Below, one piece after another: positions 32,302 through 42,427 of a stretch of DNA of 44,779 bases (within the stretch, counting starts at the first letter, position 1; every line of letters begins with the position of its first letter). The translations under genes were made by a program, and so were the position numbers. This stretch comes from Planctomycetota bacterium (lineage in GTDB: Bacteria; Planctomycetota; Phycisphaerae; WQYP01). The notes under the pieces are model-generated. The model was not told the origin of the DNA. It was given only the letters and a program-made list of their open reading frames with translations, and ran no database searches. The stretch is taken from assembly GCA_021800165.1 (NCBI GenBank), contig JAJYZF010000029.1, positions 1 to 44,779 on the forward strand, given 5' to 3'.

Positions 32302-33252
32302 GTGCCCGAAACAGTGCCAACCATGCAACCCGCCCGCGACAGCGAACCGGTGGATTATCGCAAATACCTGGATCCGCGGGCGTTGGCCAAGATTCAGGCG
32401 TTGGATCTGCGTGCCCGGCTGATTGTGGAGGGCTTTATCACCGGTATGCACCGCTCGCCGTACAAGGGCTTTTCCATTGAATTTGCCCAGCATCGGCCCT
32501 ACGTGAGCGGCGATGATATCAAATTTATTGACTGGAAGGTGTTCGGGCGCACCGATCGGCATTACATCAAGCAGTACGAGGAAGAAACCAACTTGCAGGT
32601 GATGCTGGTGGTGGATGCCTCCGAATCGATGTCTTACGCCGGTACCTTGAACCCCAACTGGCGGAAGTTTGATCACGCGGTGAGCATTGCCGCAAGTCTG
32701 GCCTATGTGGCGCTGCACCAGCAGGACTCCGCGGGGCTGGCGGTCTTTGACCAGCGCATTCGACGGTTGATTCGGCCCTCCAATCGACCGCGTCAGTGGC
32801 GCACGATTATTGACGAGCTTACGGCCGCCACTCGCGATGTGAAAACCGATACCGGGCGCGTGCTGGATTCCGTGGCCGAAGAATTGCGTCATCGCAGCCT
32901 GATTATTTTAATCAGCGATTTGTTTGACGATGCCGCGGGAATTATCCGGGGCTTGCGGCATTTGTCCTACCGGCGGCATGATTTAATTGTCCTGCAAGTG
33001 CTGGATCACGATGAAATCACCTTTCCGTTTGAAACCACGACGATGTTCCGGGGGATGGAAGTACCCGCGGAACTGGTGGTGGAGCCGCAGGCCTTGCGCC
33101 AGGCCTATCTGGAGGAATTTACCAGGCACGGGGCCCTGATTCGCGAGGCGTGCCACAAGCTGCGCGTCGATTTTGTGCAGGTGGATACCAGTGTGCCGCT
33201 GGACGTTTCGCTGCCGGGCTTTTTGGCCACACGGGCGGCGCGAATGAAGTAG
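32302..33252 (+). CDS. DUF58-domain protein (VWA-like)
   Basis: The product has 316 residues from GTG 32302; ATG 32323 is an alternative. The family motif SGDDIKFIDWKVFGRTDRHY is present, and a canonical MIDAS-like VVDASESMSYAG (D-x-S-x-S-M) follows near residue 110. DUF58 proteins work with MoxR ATPases, probably at the inner face of the membrane. It lies 64 bp downstream of the MoxR gene. Confidence 0.92.
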   Translation: MPETVPTMQPARDSEPVDYRKYLDPRALAKIQALDLRARLIVEGFITGMHRSPYKGFSIEFAQHRPYVSGDDIKFIDWKVFGRTDRHYIKQYEEETNLQVMLVVDASESMSYAGTLNPNWRKFDHAVSIAASLAYVALHQQDSAGLAVFDQRIRRLIRPSNRPRQWRTIIDELTAATRDVKTDTGRVLDSVAEELRHRSLIILISDLFDDAAGIIRGLRHLSYRRHDLIVLQVLDHDEITFPFETTTMFRGMEVPAELVVEPQALRQAYLEEFTRHGALIREACHKLRVDFVQVDTSVPLDVSLPGFLATRAARMK

Positions 33253-33328
33253 GACCCGGAATGGATCGTCGCGGCGGGGCGGCGGCAACTTAGGCGCTAT
33301 AGGCCCTGATCCAGGCGGATGGGGGCGG

Positions 33329-35626
33329 GTGAATCGGGAAAATAACACCATGCTGTTAACTCTGGCCTTTTTACCATTCGTGACGCCGTGGCTTTTTGCC
33401 GCTGGTGCCGCGGCCACGTCGGTGCCGATCGTGATTCACCTGTTGAATCGGCGGAAATTTCGAATTCATCGCTGGGCGGCAATGGAGTTTTTACTGGCGG
33501 CCATGCGGCGCAACGCCCGCCGATTGAAGTTTCAGCGCTGGCTGCTGTTGCTGCTGCGCTGCCTGGCTTTGCTGCTGTTGGCGGCCGCCATCGCCCAGTT
33601 CACCTTTAACAGTTCGCTGCTGGCCCATGTTTTGGGGGCATCCGGCCGCAGCACCGTGGTGGTCTGGGACGACGCCTATCCGATGGGCTATCAGCCGCGG
33701 CAGGGCGGGTCCAATTTTCAGCGCTCGCGGCGGGTGCTGTTAACCTGGCTTAAAGGTTTATCGGGAAATCATCGGGTGGCGATTGTGCCGGCCTCGGTGC
33801 TGGGCCGCCCGTTGGTGGCCAAGCCGACGCTCGACGAGGCGCTGTTGATCCGCCTGGTGAGAGGGCGAAAAATATCCGATGCGGCCGTCGATCTTGCCGG
33901 AGGTCTGCAACAGGCGCTGCAGTCTCTTAAATCGGTGTCCCACCGGACAACCTCCACCCGGGTGGTGCTGCTGACCGATTGCGCTGCGGCCGATTTCTAT
34001 CGGTCCGCGCCGGGCGCACCGCCGGAAATCAACCATCAACTGGCCAATCTCGTGCACCAGTTGCGGACCGCCGGTGCGCATGTGCGGGTGGCGGACGTGG
34101 GGCGGCCGGCACAGTCCAATATGGCTATTGTGTCTTTCAAAACCACCCGTCCCGTAACGCTGGTGGATAACCCCATTGATGTTGCCTGTACGCTCTACAA
34201 CAGCGGGCCGCAAGCCCAGGCCCAGATCCCGGTGCAATTTTATCTGGACAATGTACGTGCCGGCCAGGAAGTGCTTCCCCATTTAGGCGCGGGCCGCCGC
34301 CGTCGTTTCACCTTCACCCTCACCCGGCAGATTTCCGTGCCCGGCACCCACTTGATTACCGCCCGGATACCGCCGGATATGCTGCCGGTGGACAACACCC
34401 GGCACTTGATCGTCGAGGCGGTGAATCATGTGCCGGTTTTGCTGGTGGACGGCTCACCGGCGCAACCTTCCCTGGAAAAACTAGGCTCCACGGCGTGGTT
34501 GGCCGCGGCCCTGGCACCCAACGGTGAAAATAGTTTGTTTGCGCCGGAGGTGATCGGCGAACTGGAGCTTTCCACCACAGCGCTGCGCCGCTATCGGGTG
34601 GTGGTACTTAGCGATACCGCCGCACCGGGCCCGGCGACGGTCCGGAGGCTTGCGGCATGGGTTCATGCCGGCGGCTTGCTGATCTTATTTCCCGGTCCGC
34701 AAACCAACCGGCGGCGTTGGAATGCGGCACTGGGGGCTTCGCCGGCGGGCTTGTTGCCGGCGGTTCTTGGCCAGGTGCTGGGCCGGCCCAAGGGGCCGCC
34801 TTCGGGCAGTCCAGCCGGCGTGGTGCATTTCGACTTAACGCAAAGTCTTAATGCGATCACCGCTCCATTTCTGGCAGCGCAGCACAGCGGTTTGCATGTG
34901 GGGCTCGCTTCCGTGCGAACCCGGCGCTATATCGGGCTAAGGCCGCTCAAGGGTGTGGGGGCAAGGGTTCTGCTGCAATTTACTTCCGGCCGCCCGGCGG
35001 TGGTGCTGCGGCGAACGGGACAGGGCGCGGTGGTGCTGTGGGCGACCACGGCCGACACACGCTGGACCGACTTTCCGGCCGAACCTTCCTGGTTGCCCTT
35101 CAATTACGAATTGCTTTTTCATACCTTGCCGCGGCACGATTTGTCCCGCAACCTGCTGGTGGGACGCACCTTCGATCTGGCGGCGAAACCGGCGTATACC
35201 GGCCCATGGTTTGGTCCACATAAAACCACCCTGAATCCACGTATTCTCACCCTGGGCGGACGCCAGCGGTTGGCAGGCGGTCCGCTGCGCTATGCGGGCT
35301 TGTATGGTCCAGAGAGCAGTGAACTGCCCATGGTGGCCGCCAACGTGGACCCCGCGGATGCCAACATCCGACATCTCCCGCCCGCGCGGGTGGCGGCCAT
35401 TTTGGGCCTTAAGCCACAGGATATTATTGAAAATCCGACCACACTAGCCCGGCGATCCAGGGCCGGCTTAAGCCAAGCCGGAAATGCAGGGCATAATTTG
35501 TTGTTGGCGGCGCTGCTGGCGCTGCTGGCCGAGGCCTTGCTGGCCCGCGCCTTTTCTCGCTATCAAAGGGCGGCGGAAGCACGGCCGGCTGGCACGGTGG
35601 GAACCCGGACCGGAGCAACCGTATGA
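33329..35626 (+). CDS. BatA-like membrane protein with degenerate VWA domain
   Basis: The product has 765 residues from GTG 33329; ATG 33350 would also serve. The N-terminus matches the aerotolerance-regulator domain (PFVTPWLFAAGAAATSVPIV and IHLLNRRKFRIHRWAAMEFL), followed by a transmembrane helix (LLLLLRCLALLLLAAAIA). The expected MIDAS motif is replaced by VVVWDDAYPMGY, so metal binding is doubtful. The large middle is periplasmic with CARDB-like strands (VDNPIDVACTLYNSGPQ), and a last transmembrane helix lies near the C-terminus. It overlaps the next gene by four bases. Confidence 0.85.
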   Translation: MNRENNTMLLTLAFLPFVTPWLFAAGAAATSVPIVIHLLNRRKFRIHRWAAMEFLLAAMRRNARRLKFQRWLLLLLRCLALLLLAAAIAQFTFNSSLLAHVLGASGRSTVVVWDDAYPMGYQPRQGGSNFQRSRRVLLTWLKGLSGNHRVAIVPASVLGRPLVAKPTLDEALLIRLVRGRKISDAAVDLAGGLQQALQSLKSVSHRTTSTRVVLLTDCAAADFYRSAPGAPPEINHQLANLVHQLRTAGAHVRVADVGRPAQSNMAIVSFKTTRPVTLVDNPIDVACTLYNSGPQAQAQIPVQFYLDNVRAGQEVLPHLGAGRRRRFTFTLTRQISVPGTHLITARIPPDMLPVDNTRHLIVEAVNHVPVLLVDGSPAQPSLEKLGSTAWLAAALAPNGENSLFAPEVIGELELSTTALRRYRVVVLSDTAAPGPATVRRLAAWVHAGGLLILFPGPQTNRRRWNAALGASPAGLLPAVLGQVLGRPKGPPSGSPAGVVHFDLTQSLNAITAPFLAAQHSGLHVGLASVRTRRYIGLRPLKGVGARVLLQFTSGRPAVVLRRTGQGAVVLWATTADTRWTDFPAEPSWLPFNYELLFHTLPRHDLSRNLLVGRTFDLAAKPAYTGPWFGPHKTTLNPRILTLGGRQRLAGGPLRYAGLYGPESSELPMVAANVDPADANIRHLPPARVAAILGLKPQDIIENPTTLARRSRAGLSQAGNAGHNLLLAALLALLAEALLARAFSRYQRAAEARPAGTVGTRTGATV

Positions 35627-38046
35627 TCGAACGTTTCTTTTACTTTATTTTCGGCATCCATGCCCCGCCCGCGGGAGCCCATTCCACCCTGCATCTGTCC
35701 TTGGGCATTTCCCATCCCTGGTTGATGGTGCTGGTGATGCTGGCGGTGGCGGTGCTGGGCTGGTGGACCTACCGCGCCCAGGCCGCATCGCGCCGGGCCC
35801 GGATATGGATGGGGACTTTGCGCGGACTGGTGCTGCTGCTGGTGGCGCTGCTGTTTTGCCGGCCCATGCTGGTGAGTGAAAATACCGTCCGGACACCCGC
35901 GGTGGTGGCGATCTGGGTGGATTCTTCCCTGGCCATGACCCTGCGCGATGGATACATCAATCCGGCCATGCGGGCCTATATCCGGCAAATCAGCGCCCAG
36001 CGTAAGACGGGTGGAAAACCAATCTCCGGTGGGCTGCGCCAACGGCCAACCCGCTTTGCCGTCGCCTTGCAGGCGCTGGCGCAGCCGCGACACAATTGGC
36101 TTTTCGGTTTGGCTCGGCGGCAGAAAATTATGTTGTTTACGGGCGGCAGCCGAGCCAAGCTTTTTGGTCAGGCGGATAATCCGGTGCAACTTCGGTTGCT
36201 GCTGGCCAGGCTGGCCAAACAAAAGCCCACCGCAACCAACACCGATGTGCCGCGGGTAGCCGCCGGTATTCTGCGGCGGCTGCAAGGCCAGCCCGTGAGC
36301 GCGGTGATTCTCGTTACCAGCGGGCGGTCGACGCCGGGTAGTTCCGCCGAGCCGACACAACGGCTGGCCCAAGCCAGCGCCACGCCGGTTTTTGCCATCC
36401 GTGTCGGACAAGCCCATACGCCATTTGATGTGGCTCTGCGGCAGGCGCGGGCACCGCGTCATGCCTTCGTAGAGGATCCGGTGCCCGTAGAGGCGGTATT
36501 GCACGTCATGGGGGCGGTGCGGCCGGTGCAGGCCACCGTACACTTATACCGGCAGACATCCACCGGCGGGCAGGGGCGGGAGGTCGCCGCGAAAACCATC
36601 ACCGTTAAACCGGGGAACTCGCGGGTGGCCATTCGGATGATTTTTCATCCGCGGCAACCCGGCCAATACCATCTTATGCTGCGGGTCGATCCGATTGCCG
36701 GCGAAATGACCACGCGGGCCAATACCGCCGCGGACATTGTGACCAATGTGGTGAAAACCCGAATCCGTGTGCTTTTTGTGGATGGCTATCCACGCTGGGA
36801 ATATCGCTATCTGAAAAATGATCTGGCGCGCGAAAAGACGCTGCTGGTAAGCTGTCTGCTGCTCTCCGCGGATAACAACTTTGCCCAGCAGGGGTCGATG
36901 CCGATCAATCATTTCCCCGAAACCCAAAAGCAGATGAACATGTACGATGTGCTGGTGCTCGGGGATGTGGACCCGGATTATTTTTCGACCGCCCAGCAGA
37001 AAATGATTGTGAAGTTTGTGGGCCAATACGGCGGTGGCTTTGGCATGATTGCCGGTCCCCGGTATTCACCGGATGCCTACCGTAACACGCCACTGGCCGC
37101 ACTTTTACCGATTATTGCGGACCGTCCCGACAATCCGGAACTCGCCGCTCCACCCAATGCTCCGTTCGAACTGCATCTGACCGCCGCCGGTCGGCAAAGC
37201 CCGTTGTTTGAGTTTTTTTCGAGTGCGAAAAAGAATCTCTGGCAGGCCCAGCATCTCCCCCCCCTTTACTGGTATATGCCGGTGCTGGGGTTAAAGCCCA
37301 GTGCGGTGGTGCTGGCGGATTTACCTTCGCGTTTGATCAATGGTCGCCCGGCACCGCTGTTGGTGACGGGCAGATACGGGGCGGGACGCACTATGTTTTC
37401 GGCCATTTGTGATACCTGGCGCTGGCGTTATTACCACGGTGCGCCGGAATTCAAAAGCTACTGGCTGGAAATGATACGGATGCTCGCCCGGTCGCGGGCC
37501 TTTGGCCTCCGCCGGCCCCTTGAACTTACCACCGCCGCCACCCATGTGGATGTAGGATCCAGCGTGCGGGTTCGACTGCGCGTGAATGATTCCCTGCTGC
37601 TGGCCCAAATGCCACCGCAGATCAGATTGCAGGCCACCAACGGCGAATTCATGGAACCGCTCATCCTTTCCCGCGTCCAAGGTCAAGGCAATGTGTTTGA
37701 AGGCGCACTCACGCCGCAGAGCACCGGTACCATAAGCATCTCCGCTGCCCCCGGCGAACTGCCCGCAAACGTACGCCCGTTGGCCCTGGTGGCCCAGCAG
37801 CCGGACCGCGAGTTTTTGAATTTATCGGCGGATCCAGCGGCGCTGCGACGACTGGTGCAAAAAACCGGCGGTCAGGTGCTTACGCCGGTTCGGGCCGCTA
37901 AGCTCGCCGAATTGGTTCCCGACCGCAGCCTGGAAACGGTCTTTCGCCAATCGCAACAGATCTGGAACAAGCCCATTGCTCTGTTGCTGATTGTGGTGCT
38001 CTTGACGGTCGAATGGATTTTACGCAAGCGCGCCGGCCTCATATAA
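35623..38046 (+). CDS. Large membrane protein, VWA-like and glutamine-amidotransferase-like
   Basis: The product has 807 residues. Two N-terminal transmembrane helices (WLMVLVMLAVAVLGWWTY and LRGLVLLLVALLFC) are followed by a VWA-like domain whose MIDAS reads WVDSSLAMTL (second serine replaced by alanine). The central part has a class I amidotransferase-like fold typical of this family (RVLFVDGYPRWEYRYLKNDL, then YDVLVLGDVDPDYFS and VKFVGQYGGGFGMIAGPR), without a clear catalytic cysteine. A last transmembrane helix is at the C-terminus (IALLLIVVLLTVEWILRK). This gene commonly follows the BatA-like gene in planctomycetes; its function is unknown. Confidence 0.82.
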   Translation: MIERFFYFIFGIHAPPAGAHSTLHLSLGISHPWLMVLVMLAVAVLGWWTYRAQAASRRARIWMGTLRGLVLLLVALLFCRPMLVSENTVRTPAVVAIWVDSSLAMTLRDGYINPAMRAYIRQISAQRKTGGKPISGGLRQRPTRFAVALQALAQPRHNWLFGLARRQKIMLFTGGSRAKLFGQADNPVQLRLLLARLAKQKPTATNTDVPRVAAGILRRLQGQPVSAVILVTSGRSTPGSSAEPTQRLAQASATPVFAIRVGQAHTPFDVALRQARAPRHAFVEDPVPVEAVLHVMGAVRPVQATVHLYRQTSTGGQGREVAAKTITVKPGNSRVAIRMIFHPRQPGQYHLMLRVDPIAGEMTTRANTAADIVTNVVKTRIRVLFVDGYPRWEYRYLKNDLAREKTLLVSCLLLSADNNFAQQGSMPINHFPETQKQMNMYDVLVLGDVDPDYFSTAQQKMIVKFVGQYGGGFGMIAGPRYSPDAYRNTPLAALLPIIADRPDNPELAAPPNAPFELHLTAAGRQSPLFEFFSSAKKNLWQAQHLPPLYWYMPVLGLKPSAVVLADLPSRLINGRPAPLLVTGRYGAGRTMFSAICDTWRWRYYHGAPEFKSYWLEMIRMLARSRAFGLRRPLELTTAATHVDVGSSVRVRLRVNDSLLLAQMPPQIRLQATNGEFMEPLILSRVQGQGNVFEGALTPQSTGTISISAAPGELPANVRPLALVAQQPDREFLNLSADPAALRRLVQKTGGQVLTPVRAAKLAELVPDRSLETVFRQSQQIWNKPIALLLIVVLLTVEWILRKRAGLI

Positions 38047-38088
38047 CCGCCGGCCGCCGGGGCGCCGATACACCGGGAGATTTCAATT

Positions 38089-41000
38089 ATGGATCTGCTT
38101 GAACGACCTTCGATGCTCCCGCAGCGACTTTCCGCCCTGCGCGGACGTTTGCGACGGTTGCTGATGCTCCATGGCGGCGCCATTTTGGTGGCGGCTATGG
38201 TCGCCACGGCGCTCGCCCTGGTGCTCACGGATTATCTGCTGCATCTGGCGGGCGTGATGCGCGCGGTGTTATTGGTGGCCATGGGCCTGGAAGCGCTCGC
38301 CCTGATCTGGCGATTTTTAGTTACTCCCCTGCGAGCCCCTTTGAGCAATCATTTTCTGGCCGGGCGCATTGAAAACGTCCAGCCGATTTACAACGACGAG
38401 CTGCGCACCGCCGTGGCCTTTATTGAAGGGCACGCGGCCCAGCGCAATGCTCTGGCGGCGTTAAGCGTGGAGCAGGCGGAAGAACTTTGTAAACATGTAG
38501 ATTTTTCCGCCGTGGTGCGACGCAAACCCACCGCCCAGGCGCTGTTGGTGGCCGCGGCTATGGTACTGCTGGCGCTGCTGCTGGGTTTTACCCATCCGGG
38601 TGGAACCGCCATTGCCTGGCAGCGTTGGACCAACCCTTTCGGTAATCATCCCTGGCCGCTGCATACCATCGTCAAACTCCATTGGTCGTCCGGCCGACCG
38701 CCGACAATATGGCCGCAGGGCAAACCGTTGACGGTTCAGGCCACGGTCAGCCGGGGCTTTTATCCAACCATGCACGTGTGGCTGACGACCCGGTCGGACC
38801 ACCGTCCCCGCCGACATGACCTGATGACCCTGCAACCGGGTACCGTCGATGGAGAGCATTTATTTGCCAAGGTGGTGCAACCGGAGGGACCGTTTTATGA
38901 CCTGCGCGTAACCGCCGGCGATGATACCCAGACTCCCTTTACCCGCATTCGGGTGGTGCCGCGGCCTGTGCTGCAGGCATTGACCGCGGCGATTACCGCG
39001 CCTGGGTATGCCACGGGCGTGCCGGTGCGGATTGTTGACATACTGGCCCATTCCGTGCGGGTGGTGCGCGGTTCATTGATCACGCTGAAATTTTCCTCCA
39101 GCGAGCCGGTGGCGCTGGATGCCCATGGCCGACCGGAATTAACCTTGCTAAGCTCCAAGACCGGTCGCCCGCTGGCGATAAGTACCCACGCCGTCCGCCC
39201 AACGCCCCAGGTTTTAACCCTGGCCATCCCGGCCCGAAAAAGCATGATCTTTCGTGTGCGATTCCATGATACCGATGGCCTGGCCAACAACACCCGCAGC
39301 GATTTTACCATCAAGGTGGTACCCGATGGCCTGCCGCAAGTGCGTATCACCCGTCCTCGACACATGGTCAATATCACGGCTGATGGTCGGATTCGGTTGC
39401 ATATTCGGGCCCACGACGATTTGGGCTTGACCTCCCTGTATCTGGCCGGGCGGCCCTTGGGGGCCAAAGCCAAAGCTCACTGGCTGTTCAAAACGCCGTT
39501 GACCTGGTCTTCCCGCATCTTTGACCCCAACACGGGTGCGGTGGGCCGGGCGCTGGATTCCTGGCAATTGGCCCCGCTGAAACTCAAGCCGGGTGATCGA
39601 CTCAATGTTTACGCCCTGGTTCGTGACGACTACCGCGTGACTCTTAAAGATGGAAAAATTCAGCGCCATCCGCTGGTGCGCTCGCGGCCTTTGCTGGTGG
39701 TCATTCGCAGCGCGGCCGAAATTCGCCATGAAATTCGCAACGAGCTGCGGGCGGCAAGAGCGGCGATCGGTCGCTTGCTCAAAGAACAAATCAGCACGCA
39801 AAAACAGACCCAGGCCATCACCACCTCCATCCACCAGAGCGGCCATGTCACCGCCGGACAGCAAATGGCCCTAGGTCATCTGGCCCAGCGGCAAATGGCC
39901 GAAGCCCAGCGCGCCACGGCCATCGAGCACATGCTGCGCCGAATTCAACATCTGGCTCAGCGCAACGGCCTGCAACAATCTTCGCTGGGTAAACTCGCCA
40001 AGCTGGCCCACAGCGGTATGAAGCATGTGGGCCATGCCAGCATGCCCAAGGCCGCCAGCCGCCTTTCCCAGGCCCGCCGTAACAGCCTTAGTAAAAGCGG
40101 CCTGGCCCAAGCCGCCGCCAACGGCAGCGCCGCGGCCACGCACCAGCAGCGGGCGATCAAGATCATGCAGCATCTGCTCAACAAGCTGGGGGCCGCCGGG
40201 CAGTTCCGCCGCCTGCTGCATAAAACGGAAAAGATATTGTCCAAACAGGCGAAACTCCAAAAGCAGCTCCAGCAGCTCGCGGCCCAAACCATCGGCCTGA
40301 AGATGTCACAATTGCCCGAGAATCTCAAGAAGCAAATGCAGGCGCTGGCCCAGCGGCAACAAAAGTTGGCCGCGCAGGCCCAAACTCTGGCCAGCCAACT
40401 TTCCCAGGCCGCCAAAAGCTTGGCCAAGAGCAATCCGGCGATGGCTGCGGCTTTAGCCAAGGCGGCCGCCATTTCCAGCCAGGACCAGGTGCCGGGAAAG
40501 ATGAATCAGGCGTCGGGCGCTGCATCAAGCAACCACATGTCTTCGGCCGGCCAGGCCCAGGCGGGTGCCAAAAGCGGCCTGCAAAAAATGCTCAAAGCCC
40601 TGAATCACGAAAATCATCAGGCCCTTAAACGGATGGCCAAACAACTCGCGGCCCTGATCGCCCGGCTCAAGTGGTTAATCCGACACCAGACCGCCGTGAA
40701 GGCCGCTACCGTCAGCGCCGGAGCCAAGGCCGCCCGGGTGACGCTTAACAACTTGGCCGATCAGCAGGGGCGGCTCCAATTGCAAGCCGTCGATTTGAGC
40801 CAGCGGTGTATGTCCGTCTCGGGCGCACACCCGGCGGGGCGGGAAATCCAATTGGCCGCACACGATATGGGAGCCGCCACCGGCTCTCTTTTGCGGCATA
40901 ACCAGCCGGGTACGCCGCCCCAACAAACGGCGGCCCTGGCCGCGCTGGACCAAGCGCTGCGCGATCTGCAAAAACAACTGGCCAAAGTGAACAACCAGCT

Positions 41001-41706
41001 TCAACAGCAGAATCTGGCCAGCCTCCGCCACGCCTACCAGCGCATCGCCCGAACCCAAACCCAAATTGAGGTCGCCACGCTGGCCATACAGCGGGATAAA
41101 GAGTCCCGTGGGCAACTCATGCGGCCCGACATACTGCGCCTGGCCGCGGGGGGCCGGGAGGAAGCCACCCTGATTGAAAAATTGCTGGCCTTAAGTGCGC
41201 GAATCAACCAGCAGGCCCCGATTATTGTCTGGATCAATAAACGAATTATTGCCGATCTGGCCATTGCCCGCATCCTGATGAATTCCGCCCACCCCGGTGT
41301 GGTGACAACGGATATTCAGCAGCACGCCCTGGAAAAATTGAACATGATTATCCGCGCCTTGAAAAAGGAGCAACAAAAGCTTAAAAAAAATGGTGGCGGC
41401 GGGGGGGGCGGCGGCGGCGGGGGTGGACAAAAGCCCAAGCTGGTGCCTCCGCTGGCCCAGCTTAAATTGCTGCGGTCCATGCAGCGGCAAATCAATGCCG
41501 ACACCCAGGATATGAACCGCCAGATGCAGCAGGCTCCCGCAGCCGCCAAAAAGGCGATCCAACAGGAAATTCGACGGTTGGGCAATTTGCAAGGGGCTTT
41601 GCAACATCAGGCGATTAAAACCATAAAATCGATGCCGTCCGGGCCGAAGATGCCCGCCCCCATGCAAAATATTCCCAATGGAAAACCTCCGAAAGGCAGG
41701 CTCTAA
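38089..41706 (+). CDS. DUF4175-like giant membrane protein with coiled coil
   Basis: The product has 1205 residues; GGGAGAT lies upstream of ATG 38089. Three transmembrane helices near the N-terminus (up to about residue 175) precede several Ig-like beta domains (to about residue 530). A long alanine/glutamine/lysine-rich coiled coil then fills residues about 540-1090, and a polyglycine tract of about 13 residues lies near residue 1105 (41391-41426). The layout fits DUF4175-type proteins found after MoxR/VWA genes. The coil is rich in repeats such as QKLAAQAQTLASQLSQAAKS. A scaffolding role in the envelope is inferred. Confidence 0.78.
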   Translation: MDLLERPSMLPQRLSALRGRLRRLLMLHGGAILVAAMVATALALVLTDYLLHLAGVMRAVLLVAMGLEALALIWRFLVTPLRAPLSNHFLAGRIENVQPIYNDELRTAVAFIEGHAAQRNALAALSVEQAEELCKHVDFSAVVRRKPTAQALLVAAAMVLLALLLGFTHPGGTAIAWQRWTNPFGNHPWPLHTIVKLHWSSGRPPTIWPQGKPLTVQATVSRGFYPTMHVWLTTRSDHRPRRHDLMTLQPGTVDGEHLFAKVVQPEGPFYDLRVTAGDDTQTPFTRIRVVPRPVLQALTAAITAPGYATGVPVRIVDILAHSVRVVRGSLITLKFSSSEPVALDAHGRPELTLLSSKTGRPLAISTHAVRPTPQVLTLAIPARKSMIFRVRFHDTDGLANNTRSDFTIKVVPDGLPQVRITRPRHMVNITADGRIRLHIRAHDDLGLTSLYLAGRPLGAKAKAHWLFKTPLTWSSRIFDPNTGAVGRALDSWQLAPLKLKPGDRLNVYALVRDDYRVTLKDGKIQRHPLVRSRPLLVVIRSAAEIRHEIRNELRAARAAIGRLLKEQISTQKQTQAITTSIHQSGHVTAGQQMALGHLAQRQMAEAQRATAIEHMLRRIQHLAQRNGLQQSSLGKLAKLAHSGMKHVGHASMPKAASRLSQARRNSLSKSGLAQAAANGSAAATHQQRAIKIMQHLLNKLGAAGQFRRLLHKTEKILSKQAKLQKQLQQLAAQTIGLKMSQLPENLKKQMQALAQRQQKLAAQAQTLASQLSQAAKSLAKSNPAMAAALAKAAAISSQDQVPGKMNQASGAASSNHMSSAGQAQAGAKSGLQKMLKALNHENHQALKRMAKQLAALIARLKWLIRHQTAVKAATVSAGAKAARVTLNNLADQQGRLQLQAVDLSQRCMSVSGAHPAGREIQLAAHDMGAATGSLLRHNQPGTPPQQTAALAALDQALRDLQKQLAKVNNQLQQQNLASLRHAYQRIARTQTQIEVATLAIQRDKESRGQLMRPDILRLAAGGREEATLIEKLLALSARINQQAPIIVWINKRIIADLAIARILMNSAHPGVVTTDIQQHALEKLNMIIRALKKEQQKLKKNGGGGGGGGGGGGQKPKLVPPLAQLKLLRSMQRQINADTQDMNRQMQQAPAAAKKAIQQEIRRLGNLQGALQHQAIKTIKSMPSGPKMPAPMQNIPNGKPPKGRL
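41391..41426 (+). repeat. G-rich tract encoding polyglycine
   Basis: A (GGC/GGG)n stretch including an eight-G run, in frame within the DUF4175-like gene. It could expand or shift by slippage. Confidence 0.85.
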
Positions 41707-41707
41707 G

Positions 41708-42388
41708 ATGAAAACGAACATGTATCGGCCAATGGGCTGGGTGGTTATGGCAGTGCTGGGAATCTCGCAAGCGGCGGGCTTGGTTGGTTCGCCCGTGGCG
41801 GGTGCGGCGCAGCCGCGCTGGCTGCAGCGTGGCTTGGCCTGGCCTGATTTAACACCCAGGTTGGTCCAACCCAAAACGGCTAAAACGCCCCCGCCCAACC
41901 CACAGCAGCTCGGCCAGATGCTTAAGGACATGCTGCAAGGCATGGGCCAAAGCGCCAACCACTTGTATTCCTACGATGCGGGAAAAAACACCCAAACCAT
42001 CCAAAAGAAAATCATTTCCGATCTGGATCAACTCATCGCCATCGCCAAAAAAAATCCGCCTCCGGGCGGTGGTGGGAAGAGCAAAAAAAAGAATAAGGGC
42101 CAGAAAATGTCCCAAAACTCCAGGTCGCCATCCAGCGGGTCGAGTTCTCCGACCAATTCGCCCTCCGCCCCCGCCTCGCATTCCTACAACCCCGGCGGCG
42201 GCCCCATGAATCCGCAAACCGGAAAACCATTTCTTTCCAGCAAAAAACAATGGGGCAACCTGCCCGCCCGGGAGCGCAATTTAATTCTTAACGGCATACG
42301 CAAAAGCACCTTGCCGGGCTATCAATCCTTGGTCAATGCCTACTATGAATCCTTGGGTAAGCTTGGCTCACGCGAAGAGTCAAAATAA
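41708..42388 (+). CDS. Secreted protein of unknown function, Pro/Ser-rich
   Basis: ATG 41708 begins one base after the stop of the preceding gene; the product has 226 residues. A signal peptide (VVMAVLGISQAAGLVGSPVAGA) is followed by a helical part (QLGQMLKDMLQGMGQSANH), a lysine-rich segment (GGGGKSKKKNKGQK), a Ser/Pro linker and a short C-terminal domain (WGNLPARERNLILNGIRKS, then YQSLVNAYYESLGKL). The C-terminal motif recalls proteins encoded at the end of DUF4175 operons. The function is unknown. Confidence 0.75.
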   Translation: MKTNMYRPMGWVVMAVLGISQAAGLVGSPVAGAAQPRWLQRGLAWPDLTPRLVQPKTAKTPPPNPQQLGQMLKDMLQGMGQSANHLYSYDAGKNTQTIQKKIISDLDQLIAIAKKNPPPGGGGKSKKKNKGQKMSQNSRSPSSGSSSPTNSPSAPASHSYNPGGGPMNPQTGKPFLSSKKQWGNLPARERNLILNGIRKSTLPGYQSLVNAYYESLGKLGSREESK

Positions 42389-42427
42389 ACCGCCATCCAC
42401 CTTCACACCACACCCTGAAACGAAATT

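Noticed and set aside
41191..41958. 255-residue minus-strand ORF across the polyglycine tract
   Set aside because: A shadow of the DUF4175-like gene, with proline runs opposite the glycine codons.
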